Below, one piece after another: positions 8,161-16,161 of a stretch of DNA of 35,428 nucleotides. Within the stretch, counting starts at the first letter, position 1; every line of letters starts with the position of its first letter. Made by a program: the position numbers and the translations under genes. The notes beneath the pieces are model-generated. The model made no database searches, had not been told where the DNA came from, and saw only the letters and a program-made list of their open reading frames with translations. The stretch is from Acidimicrobiia bacterium. GTDB lineage: Bacteria; Actinomycetota; Acidimicrobiia; IMCC26256; PALSA-555. Where the stretch lies: positions 96,159 through 131,586 of the forward strand of contig JBBECS010000015.1 in the NCBI GenBank assembly GCA_040881685.1, read 5' to 3'.

Positions 8161-8954
8161 CGGGCATCATGCACAAGCCGCGCTACGACGGTCCGCTCCT
8201 CCAAGTCTCCGACGTCAGCCTGTCGTTCGGCGGGGTCAGCGCGCTCCGAGGTGTGAACTTCGACGTCAACGAAGGTGAGCTCTTCGCGATCATCGGCCCG
8301 AACGGCGCGGGCAAGACCTCGATCTTCAACTGTCTCAGCGGGGTCTATCGGCCGCAGATCGGCACCATCCGCTTCCAGGGTGAGGAGCTTGTCGGTGAGC
8401 GGCCGCCCGCGATCGCACAGATGGGGATGGGACGCACCTTTCAGAACCTCGGCTTGTTCGTGAACCTCAACGTCATCGACAACCTGATGCTGGGCCGCCA
8501 CATCAGGATGCGCACCGGCTTCATCGCCGGGATGCTCTGGCTCGGCCGCGCGCGCAATGAAGAGGTCGCGAACCGGCGACGCGTCGAGGAGATCATGGAG
8601 TTCCTCGCGCTCCAGGAGTACCGGTACGAGCCCGTCGGAACTCTGCCGTACGGAGTCCAGAAGCGCATCGAGCTCGGTCGCGCGCTCGCGATGGATCCCG
8701 TGCTGCTCCTGCTCGACGAGCCGGTCGCAGGCATGAACCTCGAGGAGACCGAGGACATGGCGCGCTTCATCCTGGAGATCCGCCGCCAGCTCGACATGGC
8801 GATGATCCTCGTGGAGCACGACATGCCGCTGGTGATGGAGCTGGCGGAGCGCGTCTTGGTGCTCGACTTCGGTGAGCCGATCGCGCTCGGCCTCCCCGAG
8901 GACGTGCAGAAGGACCCGCGCGTCATCGAGGCCTATCTGGGGGCCGAAGCGTGA
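8157..8954 (+). CDS. livG: Branched-chain amino acid-type ABC transporter ATP-binding protein LivG
   Basis: Second ATPase of the importer. Walker A is GPNGAGKTSIFN (about residues 45-56). The signature region LPYGVQKRIELGRALAM is the LivG-type variant, followed by Walker B LLLLDEPVAGMN and the switch His in VEHDM. I chose the ATG at 8157 because it overlaps the livF stop as ATGA; a GTG 9 bases upstream (8148) is the alternative. 265 residues is normal for LivG. The stop overlaps the next gene as GTGA. Confidence 0.92.
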   Translation: MTGIMHKPRYDGPLLQVSDVSLSFGGVSALRGVNFDVNEGELFAIIGPNGAGKTSIFNCLSGVYRPQIGTIRFQGEELVGERPPAIAQMGMGRTFQNLGLFVNLNVIDNLMLGRHIRMRTGFIAGMLWLGRARNEEVANRRRVEEIMEFLALQEYRYEPVGTLPYGVQKRIELGRALAMDPVLLLLDEPVAGMNLEETEDMARFILEIRRQLDMAMILVEHDMPLVMELAERVLVLDFGEPIALGLPEDVQKDPRVIEAYLGAEA

Positions 8955-10789
8955 GCACGGTGACGGAGCCGATCCCGGCTGGCGCCGAAGTCGTTGCCGA
9001 GCCGACTTCACTGCCTGGGTGGCTCCTGCGCCAGGCCGAGACCCGACCCAAAGCCGTCGCGCTTCGCGTCAAGGAGCTCGGCCGGTGGCTCGAGATCAGT
9101 TGGGCGGAGTACGCCGGCCGCGTCGCGAGCGTCGGTCGTGCACTCGTGCACCAAGGCGTGGGGACGGGTGATCGCGTCGCGATTGTCAGCGACAACCGCG
9201 TGGAGTGGTTGCTGACCGACCTCGCCGTGCAGGGGCTGGGCGCGGTCAGCGTCGGGTTGTTCGAGACGAGTGACGCAGCAGAGCTCGCTTCGCTGATCGA
9301 GCGCGCAGGCGTCACGGTCGCCATTGTCGAGAACGAGGAGCAGTTCGACAAGCTGGTGGAAGTCGCCGACCGCGTCGCGCTCCGCCACCTGGTCATCATC
9401 GACCCGCGCGGCATCCAGCGCCTCGAGGGTCCGGCGAGCAGCTTCGAGGCCTTGGAGGCGCTCGGGAACCCCGAGGCCGTGCAGCTGCGGGCGGGCGATG
9501 TGCGCTCCTGGCAGACACTCGTGGGCGCGCTCGATCCCGATGCGGTCGCGACCATCGTCTTCACTCCGGGCACCTGTGGCGATTCCAAAGGCGTGCAGCT
9601 CACGCACGCCAACCTCGTGAGCGCCGCGAACGCGGGGGTCGACGCACTCGGTCTGCGCGCGGACGACGAGATCGTGTCGTCATTGCCCTTGTGCGACATC
9701 TCTGAGCGCATACTCATCGTCGCTCACGCGGTTCGTGCCGGCGCCACCGTCAACTTCGGCGAAGGTGGTCCAGCGCTCGTGAACGACCTGCGCGAGGTGC
9801 AGCCCACGGTGGTGCAGGGCACGCCGCGCCTCTGGGAACGCCTGCGCGGAACGGTCGAGACCGGACTCCGGGTCGCGGGGCACATCAAGCGCACTGCGAC
9901 ACGTATGGCCGGCGGCGACGGTCAGTCGTCGAGTGGTGCGGTGGCGAACGCACTCGTGATGCGACCGCTGCGAAAGCGCCTGGGGCTGGGGCGTACGCGC
10001 GTGGCGTTGAGCGTCGGCGACTCGGCGCCACCCGAGCTGGTCGGGTGGTGGCAGTCGGTCGGGGTTCCGCTGCGCGCCACCTATGCCCTTTGCGAGACGG
10101 CCGGCGTGGCGACCCTCGCGTCAGCTGGGCAAGAAGCCGCAGGAACAGCGGGAGGAGCGGTCCCCGGGGTGGAGCTGCGCATCGATGGAGCGGGTGCTGA
10201 TGGCGAAGTGCTCGTGCGGGGCCCAGTGGTGTTCGCGGGGTACATCGACAGCAAAAGCGCGCCCGCCGCGACGCGCGACGCCGAGGGTTGGCTGCACACC
10301 GGCGACCTGGGAGCTCTCGCGGGAGACGGTGCGCTCACGATCGCAGGGCGCGCGAGTGACCGCGTCTCCACGTCGACAGGTCACAACGTCGACCCGCGTG
10401 TCATCGAGCTGCGCCTCGAAGCGTCGCCGCACGTACGGAGCGCGATCATCGTCGGCGACGGCCGACCGCACCTCGGAGCGTTGCTCGCGATCGACGGTGT
10501 GGTTGTGGGTGACTGGGCTGCGGCGCATGGTGTGCCGTACACGACGTACCGCACGCTGACCGAGCGACCTGAGGTCCGTGAGCTGCTGAGCCGCGTCGTC
10601 GACGAAGCGAATGCGGCACTCGTCGACGCCGACCAAGTTGGATGCTTCGGCCTGTTGTCGCAAGAGCTCGATGTGGAGGACGGCACCCTCACGCCCACGC
10701 TCAAGGTGCGGCGTAAGGCCGCGGCCGAGCGGCACGCCGAGCTCGTGGACGCGATGTACGGATCCGATCGGGGAGGCCAGTCGCCGTGA
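8951..10789 (+). CDS. AMP-forming acyl-CoA synthetase (long-chain-type) inside the liv operon
   Basis: ANL-superfamily adenylating enzyme, 612 residues, expected to activate a carboxylic acid with ATP and CoA. Visible motifs: WAEYAGRVASVGRAL near the N-terminus, the phosphate-binding loop FTPGTCGDSKGVQLTH, GWLHTGDLG, the hinge region GRASDRVSTSTGHNVDP, and a C-terminal LTPTLKVRRKAAAERH with the candidate catalytic Lys. The phosphate-binding loop is unusual: family members normally read YTSGTTGxPKG, but here P replaces the second S/T and C the later T. It overlaps livG and livH by GTGA junctions, so it belongs to the operon. This suggests the importer brings in an organic acid that is trapped as its CoA ester; substrate unknown. 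Confidence 0.88.
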   Translation: MSTVTEPIPAGAEVVAEPTSLPGWLLRQAETRPKAVALRVKELGRWLEISWAEYAGRVASVGRALVHQGVGTGDRVAIVSDNRVEWLLTDLAVQGLGAVSVGLFETSDAAELASLIERAGVTVAIVENEEQFDKLVEVADRVALRHLVIIDPRGIQRLEGPASSFEALEALGNPEAVQLRAGDVRSWQTLVGALDPDAVATIVFTPGTCGDSKGVQLTHANLVSAANAGVDALGLRADDEIVSSLPLCDISERILIVAHAVRAGATVNFGEGGPALVNDLREVQPTVVQGTPRLWERLRGTVETGLRVAGHIKRTATRMAGGDGQSSSGAVANALVMRPLRKRLGLGRTRVALSVGDSAPPELVGWWQSVGVPLRATYALCETAGVATLASAGQEAAGTAGGAVPGVELRIDGAGADGEVLVRGPVVFAGYIDSKSAPAATRDAEGWLHTGDLGALAGDGALTIAGRASDRVSTSTGHNVDPRVIELRLEASPHVRSAIIVGDGRPHLGALLAIDGVVVGDWAAAHGVPYTTYRTLTERPEVRELLSRVVDEANAALVDADQVGCFGLLSQELDVEDGTLTPTLKVRRKAAAERHAELVDAMYGSDRGGQSP

Positions 10790-11685
10790 CGAAGTTCTTG
10801 CAGCTGCTCGCTTCGGGAGCCGCGCTCGGCGCCATCTACGCGCTCGTGTGCCTCGGCTTCGTGGTCATCTTCCGCGCGACTGGCGTCATCAACTTCGCTC
10901 AAGCGGGCCTCGTCGTGGTCGGCGCGTTCTTTGTGTACAACGCCACTTTCACCTGGGGCCTGAGCTTCTGGGTCGCACTACTCCTGGGGATCCTGTTCGG
11001 CGCCGCGCTCGGGATCGTCATCGAGCGCCTTGTGCTCCGCAGGATGGTGGGGCAACCGCTCCATGCGATTTTGCTCGTTACCGTCGGCGTGCTCCTCCTC
11101 GTCGAACCGATCGTCACCACGATCTGGCGAACGCCGCAGTCGAGCATCGAGACGCCGTTCAAGATCTTGCCTCTCGACGATGACTGGAGTGTGAGGATCA
11201 ATCAGATCGACGTGGCGGCGATCGTGATCGCCGCCGTGGTGCTCCTGTCGTTCTTCCTTTTCTTCCAGAAGACCAAGTACGGCGTGGCCATGCGCGCCAC
11301 TGCGGTCGACCAGGAAGCCGCGCTCATGCAGGGCATCAATGTCAACGGCATCGTCGCCCTGTCGTGGGCCATCGCCGGGGTGGTCGCGGTGCTCGGTGGT
11401 GCGATGCTCGGTGCCAACGCCGGGCCCAAGACCGGCCTGAGCGTCGGGATCGGGATCATTGCCTTGAAGGCGCTTCCTGCGATGGTCCTGGGAGGCCTCG
11501 ACTCGCCCGGGGGGGCGGTCGTCGGCGGCCTCGTGATCGGCATCGCGGAGCTCATGACGAAGGGTTACGCCCCGGATTGGATTGAGGGCGGCTTCGACCA
11601 GGTGCTGCCGTGGATCCTCATGCTCGTCGTCCTGCTCGTCCGGCCCTACGGGCTGTTCGGCACTCGTCAGGTGCAACGCCTGTGA
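10786..11685 (+). CDS. livH: Branched-chain amino acid-type ABC transporter permease LivH
   Basis: Membrane permease subunit. 299 residues with about eight hydrophobic segments. Family motifs are clear: GAALGAIYALVCLGFVVIF at the N-terminus, GVINFAQAGLVVVGAF, the EAALMQGINVNGIVALSWAI loop that contacts the ATPase, and LGGLDSPGGAVVGGLVIGIAE near the end. The GTG start overlaps the ligase gene and the stop overlaps livM, both by 4 bases. Confidence 0.94.
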   Translation: MTKFLQLLASGAALGAIYALVCLGFVVIFRATGVINFAQAGLVVVGAFFVYNATFTWGLSFWVALLLGILFGAALGIVIERLVLRRMVGQPLHAILLVTVGVLLLVEPIVTTIWRTPQSSIETPFKILPLDDDWSVRINQIDVAAIVIAAVVLLSFFLFFQKTKYGVAMRATAVDQEAALMQGINVNGIVALSWAIAGVVAVLGGAMLGANAGPKTGLSVGIGIIALKALPAMVLGGLDSPGGAVVGGLVIGIAELMTKGYAPDWIEGGFDQVLPWILMLVVLLVRPYGLFGTRQVQRL

Positions 11686-12848
11686 GCCGCGCGCGCGGGA
11701 TGCTGCGCAACTACGCCCAGGACGTGCGCCTCGTGCGCTCGCCGAAGGGGTTCATTGGCGTGGCTGCTCTCGTCGTGCTGTTCCTGGGCCTTCCGCTGTT
11801 CGTGAACGACTCGTGGGCCAACATCTTCGTGATCGCCGGGTACTCCGCGATCGCCGCGCTCGGGCTGAACCTGCTGACGGGGTATACCGGGCTGCCGTCG
11901 CTCGGCACCGCCGGCTTCATCGCGCTCGGAGCGTTCTGCGCGAGCTACCTCGGGCGGCCCGAAGACGCACTGCCGCCCGGTGGGCTCGACTGGGCGTTCT
12001 GGAAGTACGCCCTTGCCGCGCTCGCGATCGGCGCCGGCGTCGGCTTCGTCGTCGGGCTCCCGGCCCTCCGCCTGCGCGGTGTGTACCTCAGCATCGCCAC
12101 GCTCGCGATCGTGTTCGTCACGCTGTACGTGCTCAAGAGCTGGGAAACCGTGTCGGGCGGCAACTCGGGCGCGTCGATGCCCATCGAGGTACGGCTCTTC
12201 GGCTTGGACTTCGCCGATCTCGGTGGCGACGACGACATCTTCCTGGGGGATCTTCCGTTTCGAAAGGGCGCGGAGCTGTTCAGTCGCAACCACGGGCTGA
12301 TGTACCTCATCTGGGGCTTCGTGGCCGTCGCCGCGCTGCTGTGCAAGAACATCGTCCGCTCTCGTCCCGGGCGCGCGCTCCAAGCGGTTCGCGATCGCGA
12401 CGTCGCGGCCGCCGTCGTGGGTGTGAGCCTCTTCCGAGCCAAGGTTGGCGCGTTCGTGATCTCGAGCGCGCTCGCCACGCTCGCCGGTGTGTTCTACGGG
12501 CTCTACATCCAATACGCGGTGGCCGACGAGGCCGCGTTCGGGCTTCCCCTGTCGATCCAGTTCCTGGCGATCATCGTGGTCGGTGGCATCGGCACCACCT
12601 ACGGCCCGATCATCGGCGCACTGCTCATCGCCACGATTCCCAAGTTCATCGGGTTCCTCTCCGACCTCCCGCTCATCAAGGAGATCTTCACCGAGACGCC
12701 CGGCGAGGTCGGGTTCTCCGAGGGGAACTTCGCCGCGGTCCTGTACGCCTTGCTGATCATCGTCGGGCTGATCACGCAGCCCCATGGCCTGGCGGGTATT
12801 TCGCGGCGAATTGGGGGATACTTCCGGTCCTGGCCGCTGGCCCGGTAA
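11682..12848 (+). CDS. livM: Branched-chain amino acid-type ABC transporter permease LivM
   Basis: Second permease, 388 residues from the GTG at 11682, chosen because it overlaps the livH stop (GTGA). The N-terminal region before the first membrane segment is about 25 residues. Family motifs are NLLTGYTGLPSLGTAGFIALGA, LRLRGVYLSIATLA, ALQAVRDRDVAAAVVGVSLFRAKVGAF (ATPase contact) and VGGIGTTYGPIIGALL. A loop of about 50 residues with several acidic residues (about 165-205) is typical of LivM-type permeases. The binding-protein gene follows after 39 bases. Confidence 0.93.
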   Translation: MSRARGMLRNYAQDVRLVRSPKGFIGVAALVVLFLGLPLFVNDSWANIFVIAGYSAIAALGLNLLTGYTGLPSLGTAGFIALGAFCASYLGRPEDALPPGGLDWAFWKYALAALAIGAGVGFVVGLPALRLRGVYLSIATLAIVFVTLYVLKSWETVSGGNSGASMPIEVRLFGLDFADLGGDDDIFLGDLPFRKGAELFSRNHGLMYLIWGFVAVAALLCKNIVRSRPGRALQAVRDRDVAAAVVGVSLFRAKVGAFVISSALATLAGVFYGLYIQYAVADEAAFGLPLSIQFLAIIVVGGIGTTYGPIIGALLIATIPKFIGFLSDLPLIKEIFTETPGEVGFSEGNFAAVLYALLIIVGLITQPHGLAGISRRIGGYFRSWPLAR

Positions 12849-12887
12849 AGCACCCCGCCAGCAGCACACGAACACAGGGGGAGATGG

Positions 12888-14138
12888 ATGCGAACTCCGA
12901 GTCCGAGGAAGTTCCTGACCGGCGTGCTCGCCGTAGCCATGGTGGCTGCGTTCGCCGGACCAGCAGGGGCTGGCGGGAAGGCACCCGCGGAGACCGCCGG
13001 CTTCGACGGCGACACGATCAACCTGGGTGTCATCACGCCGCTGTCCGGGCGCGTGAGCATCATCGCCAACCCGCTCACCGCCGGCAACCAGATGTGGTGG
13101 GACCACTACAACGAGGAAGAAGGCGGCATCGCCGGCAAGTACAAGGTGGAGCTGCTGAAGGAAGACAGCGCGTACGCAGCGCCGACTGCCGTGCAGGCGT
13201 ACGACAAGCTCAAGGGCGATGTTGTCGCGTTCCAGCAGATCCTCGGCACGCAGATCACCCAGGCGCTGTTGCCCAAGATGCAGGCCGACCAGGCCGTGGC
13301 TGCGCCCGCGACGCTCGACGCGACGTGGGTGCACAACCCGAACCTGGTGCCGGTCGGTGCGCCGTACCAAGTCGAGGCGATCAACGCGCTCGACTACTAC
13401 GTGAACAACGGCGGCAAGGGCACCAAGGTCTGCGCCCTCGCGCAGGACGACGAGTTCGGTGAGGCCGGTCTCGAGGGGCTCGCGGCGGCCAAGAAGGCGC
13501 TGAAGCTCAAGACAGGACCGTCGCCCCGATTCAAGACGGGCGAGGACCTCACCGCGCAGATCCAGGAGCTGGTCGACGCCGAATGCGACGCGACACTGGT
13601 CGTCGCTACGGCGGCCGACGCCAGCGCGATCATGACGACCTCGGTCTCGCTCAACTTCGAGACGCGGTACATCGCGTTGGCTCCGTTCTGGCTCCCGCTG
13701 CTCGCCGGTTCGCCGAACATCGCCGACTACCTGGTGGAGCACCTGTGGGTCTCCGCAGGCCAGTTCGTGGCGTGGGGCGACTCGACCATCCCGGGGATGG
13801 ACACAGCTATCGAGCGGCAAGAGACGTACGCGCCCGACCAGGCGCCTGACCCGTACTTCATCTTCGGGTACCTCCAAGGCCAGGCCATGGCCCAGGTGCT
13901 CGAGAAGGCGGTCAAGAACGGCGACCTGAGTCGTGCCGGCGTGCTGAAGGCTGTGAGCCAGGTCAAGAAGCTCACGTTCGACGGCCTCGACGAGGACTAC
14001 AAGTACGGCGCAGCCGCGAAGCGGAACCCGCCTCGCGCGACTGCGGTGCTCGAGATCGACCCGGCCGGCGTCGTCGGCCTTGCGATCCTGGGTCCGCAAA
14101 CCGCGTCGAAGGCTGCGGAGAAGTACAAGATCAAGTAG
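12888..14138 (+). CDS. ABC transporter substrate-binding protein (LivK/periplasmic-binding type 1)
   Basis: Extracellular receptor for the importer, 416 residues. It begins with a signal peptide (basic MRTPSPRK, hydrophobic FLTGVLAVAMVAAFAG) and an AGA-like cleavage region at about residues 25-28. No lipobox Cys is present, which is unusual for a Gram-positive type binding protein. The mature part opens with INLGVITPLSGRVS and continues with YKVELLKEDSAY, as in the peripla_BP_6 family. A purine-rich AGGGGGAG ribosome site precedes ATG 12888. A strong hairpin terminator follows the gene. Ligand cannot be read from sequence; the neighbouring acyl-CoA ligase suggests an organic acid. Confidence 0.9.
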   Translation: MRTPSPRKFLTGVLAVAMVAAFAGPAGAGGKAPAETAGFDGDTINLGVITPLSGRVSIIANPLTAGNQMWWDHYNEEEGGIAGKYKVELLKEDSAYAAPTAVQAYDKLKGDVVAFQQILGTQITQALLPKMQADQAVAAPATLDATWVHNPNLVPVGAPYQVEAINALDYYVNNGGKGTKVCALAQDDEFGEAGLEGLAAAKKALKLKTGPSPRFKTGEDLTAQIQELVDAECDATLVVATAADASAIMTTSVSLNFETRYIALAPFWLPLLAGSPNIADYLVEHLWVSAGQFVAWGDSTIPGMDTAIERQETYAPDQAPDPYFIFGYLQGQAMAQVLEKAVKNGDLSRAGVLKAVSQVKKLTFDGLDEDYKYGAAAKRNPPRATAVLEIDPAGVVGLAILGPQTASKAAEKYKIK

Positions 14139-14163
14139 CAAGCGCTGCTCGATTGGGATTCAC

Positions 14164-14201
14164 ACCGGGCCCGCTCCGCCACCACGGGGAGCGGGCCCGG
14201 T
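14164..14201 (+). terminator. Strong hairpin terminator after the liv operon
   Basis: Perfect 14-bp arms, ACCGGGCCCGCTCC (14164-14177) and its complement (14188-14201), with a 10-base loop, 25 bases after the binding-protein stop. No T-tract. It separates the operon from the TetR gene. Confidence 0.8.
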
Positions 14202-14215
14202 CGCGTCCGGGGCCG

Positions 14216-14221
14216 TAGCGT
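14216..14221 (+). promoter_or_regulatory. -10 box (TAGCGT) of the first tetR gene
   Basis: TAGCGT ends 9 bases before ATG 14230, directly after the operon terminator. It fits the leaderless spacing. No clear -35 because the hairpin occupies that place. Confidence 0.45.
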
Positions 14222-14229
14222 TCGTGGCG

Positions 14230-14829
14230 ATGGCGTCCCGCGCGGATCCGAAGGAGCGAGTGTTGGCCGGCACCTACGACTGCGCGGCCCGGTTCGGTCT
14301 CGGCAAGACCACGGTCGACGACGTCGCGCGCGCCTCGGGCGTCTCGCGGGCCACGATCTACCGCCTGTTCCCGGGCGGGCGCGACCAGATCCTGCGCGAG
14401 ACGGTCGGTTGGGAGATGAACCACTTCTTCGTACGCCTGGCCGAGGCGGTGGCCGATGCGCCCGATTTCGCGACCCGGCTCGAGCGTGCGCTGGCGTTCG
14501 CTCGTCAGGCGGTGCTGGAGCATGCGGTGCTCCAGAAGGTCCTCGCTGCGGAGCCGGACGTGCTGCTCCCGCTCCTCACGCTCGAGCAGCACCGGGTGCT
14601 CGGCTACATCCGCGACTACCTGGGCCCACTGCTCCGAGCCGAGCAGGATGCCGGGCGGCTCGTCCTCGGCATCGACCTCGACGCGGCAGCCGACCACGTG
14701 GCCCGGCTCCTCCTGTCGCTCATCGGCACGCCCGGGCGCTGGGATCTCGCCGATCCCGCGCAGGTGAGGAACCTCGTGCGTCATGAGCTCCTAGGTGGCA
14801 TCGTTGTCCCGGTGGACGCCGCTGAGTGA
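14230..14829 (+). CDS. TetR/AcrR family transcriptional regulator
   Basis: 199 residues from ATG 14230 (GTG 14224 is an alternative). The N-terminal helix-turn-helix is clear: GLGKTTVDDVARASGVSRATIYRLFPGGRDQIL at about residues 23-55. The rest is helical and variable, as usual for ligand domains of this family. It stands alone after the liv operon terminator and may control that operon or the small gene downstream; neither can be shown. The ligand is unknown. Confidence 0.88.
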   Translation: MASRADPKERVLAGTYDCAARFGLGKTTVDDVARASGVSRATIYRLFPGGRDQILRETVGWEMNHFFVRLAEAVADAPDFATRLERALAFARQAVLEHAVLQKVLAAEPDVLLPLLTLEQHRVLGYIRDYLGPLLRAEQDAGRLVLGIDLDAAADHVARLLLSLIGTPGRWDLADPAQVRNLVRHELLGGIVVPVDAAE

Positions 14830-14934
14830 GGGGTGACCCGGAACGCGCGGGCTCATTCAGACAGTCAGGGGCGGTGGCGGGACAACCAGACCACACCGGG
14901 CGCACCCCGCGCCCCTCGAGAGGAGTCAACCGGT

Positions 14935-15372
14935 ATGGGCATGTTCAAGGACATCAAGAAGCTCTCGGATCAGGGCAAGGAAGCCCAGAAGGCCCAGGGC
15001 AAGCGCACCGGCATGATCGGGATGATGAAGGACATGCCCGACCAGCTGCACCAGGCCACCGAGGCCATCGATGACGCGATGGCGCTTCAGGCCGACATGG
15101 CCAAGCAGCAGGCGCTGCTCGCCACCGGCACGCCTGGCACGGCCACGATCAAGGGCTTCACCGACACCGGCGTGCAGGTGAACTTCAACCCGCAGGTCGT
15201 GCTCGACGTGTCGGTCGAGGTCGAGGGCAAGGGTGCGTACGACGCGAAAGTCACCACGTCGGTGCCGCAGATGCACATCCCGCTCGTGCAGCCCGGCAAC
15301 AAGATCGGCGTGAAGGTCGACCCGGCCGATCAGAACAACCTCGCAATCGACTGGACCCGCCCCCAAGGCTGA
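14935..15372 (+). CDS. Conserved hypothetical protein, helical N-terminus and beta-rich C-terminus
   Basis: 145 residues, no signal peptide or membrane segment. I chose ATG 14935 because GAGAGGAG (14918-14925) lies at ribosome-site distance; an upstream in-frame start (14833) would add 34 low-complexity residues. Residues 1-62 are Lys/Met/Gln-rich and helical. Residues 63-145 start with GTPGTATIKGFTDTG and end PGNKIGVKVDPADQNNLAIDW, a beta pattern I recall from small actinobacterial proteins of unknown function. The 105-bp gap upstream holds a GGGCGC/GCGCCC hairpin (14898-14914) just before the ribosome site. Function not assigned. Confidence 0.75.
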   Translation: MGMFKDIKKLSDQGKEAQKAQGKRTGMIGMMKDMPDQLHQATEAIDDAMALQADMAKQQALLATGTPGTATIKGFTDTGVQVNFNPQVVLDVSVEVEGKGAYDAKVTTSVPQMHIPLVQPGNKIGVKVDPADQNNLAIDWTRPQG

Positions 15373-15388
15373 TCCAACTTTCCGCTCT

Positions 15389-15403
15389 CCGCCCGGTGGG
15401 CGG
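15389..15403 (+). terminator. Hairpin after the small hypothetical gene
   Basis: CCGCCC (15389-15394), loop GGT, GGGCGG (15398-15403), 17 bases after the stop and within the gap between convergent genes. Short but very GC-rich; it may work together with the REP-like hairpin next to it. Confidence 0.45.
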
Positions 15404-15414
15404 GGCCGCTCAGG

Positions 15415-15460
15415 CCCCGCTCGCTGCGGCGCAGGGTACCTGCGCCGCTCACGCTCGCTC
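15415..15460. repeat. REP-like hairpin repeat between convergent genes
   Basis: Perfect 10-bp arms at 15426-15435 and 15439-15448 around a GTA loop. CGCTCGCT-type direct repeats flank both sides, as in the other copies (inverted orientation here). The repeat reaches into the minus-strand gene and supplies its stop codon (15449-15451) and last codons. It may also act as a bidirectional terminator. Confidence 0.8.
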
Positions 15461-16048
15461 CTCTGTCAGGGCGTAGGGGGGCGCGGGGTCGTACTCGATG
15501 ACGCGCTGCACGGCCCGGGCGTGGTCGATGTCGTACATCTGGCCGACGAGCCACAGCGACATGTCGATGCCGGCCGACACGCCGGCCGCCGTGACCACGT
15601 TGCCGTCGCGCACGTACCGCTCGTCATCGACCACGGTCAGATCGGGTTGCTCGCGCAGCGTGTCGACGTAGGCCCAATGCGTCGTGACTCGGCGACCCGC
15701 GAGGAGCCCGGCTGAGTTCAGCAGGATTGCACCGGTGCACACGCTGGTGACCCACGTGCAGTCGGCCGCGACCTTCTTGATCCAGTCGATGTGAGCGGCA
15801 TCGTCGGCCAGCTTCCGCGTCCCCATCCCACCAGGCACGACGAGCACGTCGAGCGCCGGCGCGTCGGAGAAGCCATGGTCGGGGACCACCTTCAGTCCGT
15901 TGAACCCAGTGATCGGATCGGCGGTGACCGCGATCGTCACGACGTCGTCGCCCTCCTTCTTGGCGGTCGTGAAGACCTCGAAGGGCCCGGCGAAGTCGAG
16001 CTCTTCCACACCGTCGAACAGCAAGATCCCGGTTGTGAGCGGCCTCAC
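15449..16048 (-). CDS. DJ-1/PfpI family protein (isonitrile-hydratase-like)
   Basis: 199 residues of the class-I glutamine-amidotransferase-like fold. N-terminus LTTGILLFDGVEELDFAGPFEVF, then LVVPGGMGTRKL, and the nucleophile elbow TSVCTGAILLNSAGLLAGRR with the catalytic Cys, followed by VTTHWAY. The Cys-Thr-Gly and THW pattern resembles isonitrile hydratase and related DJ-1 proteins, but the substrate is not certain. GTG start at 16048 has an AAGGAG ribosome site. The gene is divergent from the second tetR gene with 113 bp between, and its last three codons and stop lie in a REP-like repeat. Confidence 0.88.
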   Translation of the reverse strand: MRPLTTGILLFDGVEELDFAGPFEVFTTAKKEGDDVVTIAVTADPITGFNGLKVVPDHGFSDAPALDVLVVPGGMGTRKLADDAAHIDWIKKVAADCTWVTSVCTGAILLNSAGLLAGRRVTTHWAYVDTLREQPDLTVVDDERYVRDGNVVTAAGVSAGIDMSLWLVGQMYDIDHARAVQRVIEYDPAPPYALTEERA

Positions 16049-16123
16049 GCACTCTCCTTCGTGGCTCGGCCGACCCTAGGCATCGCGCTCGTCTCCCTGA
16101 CCCAAATTGTGCCCCGGACCACG

Positions 16124-16157
16124 TTGACATTGAGACGCTTTCGGTCCTATCGTCTCA
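16124..16157 (+). promoter_or_regulatory. Promoter with TetR-type operator
   Basis: TTGACA (16124-16129) and TATCGT (16148-16153) form -35 and -10 boxes with an 18-bp spacer; the ATG is 9 bases after the -10, so the transcript is nearly leaderless. TGAGACG (16131-16137) and CGTCTCA (16151-16157) are a perfect 7-bp inverted repeat lying over the spacer and the -10, the classic place for an autorepressor. I infer that the adjacent TetR protein binds here. Confidence 0.7.
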
Positions 16158-16161
16158 GGTC

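Noticed and set aside
11667-14141. Very long open frame on the minus strand opposite livM and the binding-protein gene
   Set aside because: Antisense shadow of GC-rich codons; the product is a low-complexity mix rich in Arg, Glu, His and Leu with no motif, while the plus-strand genes are clear.
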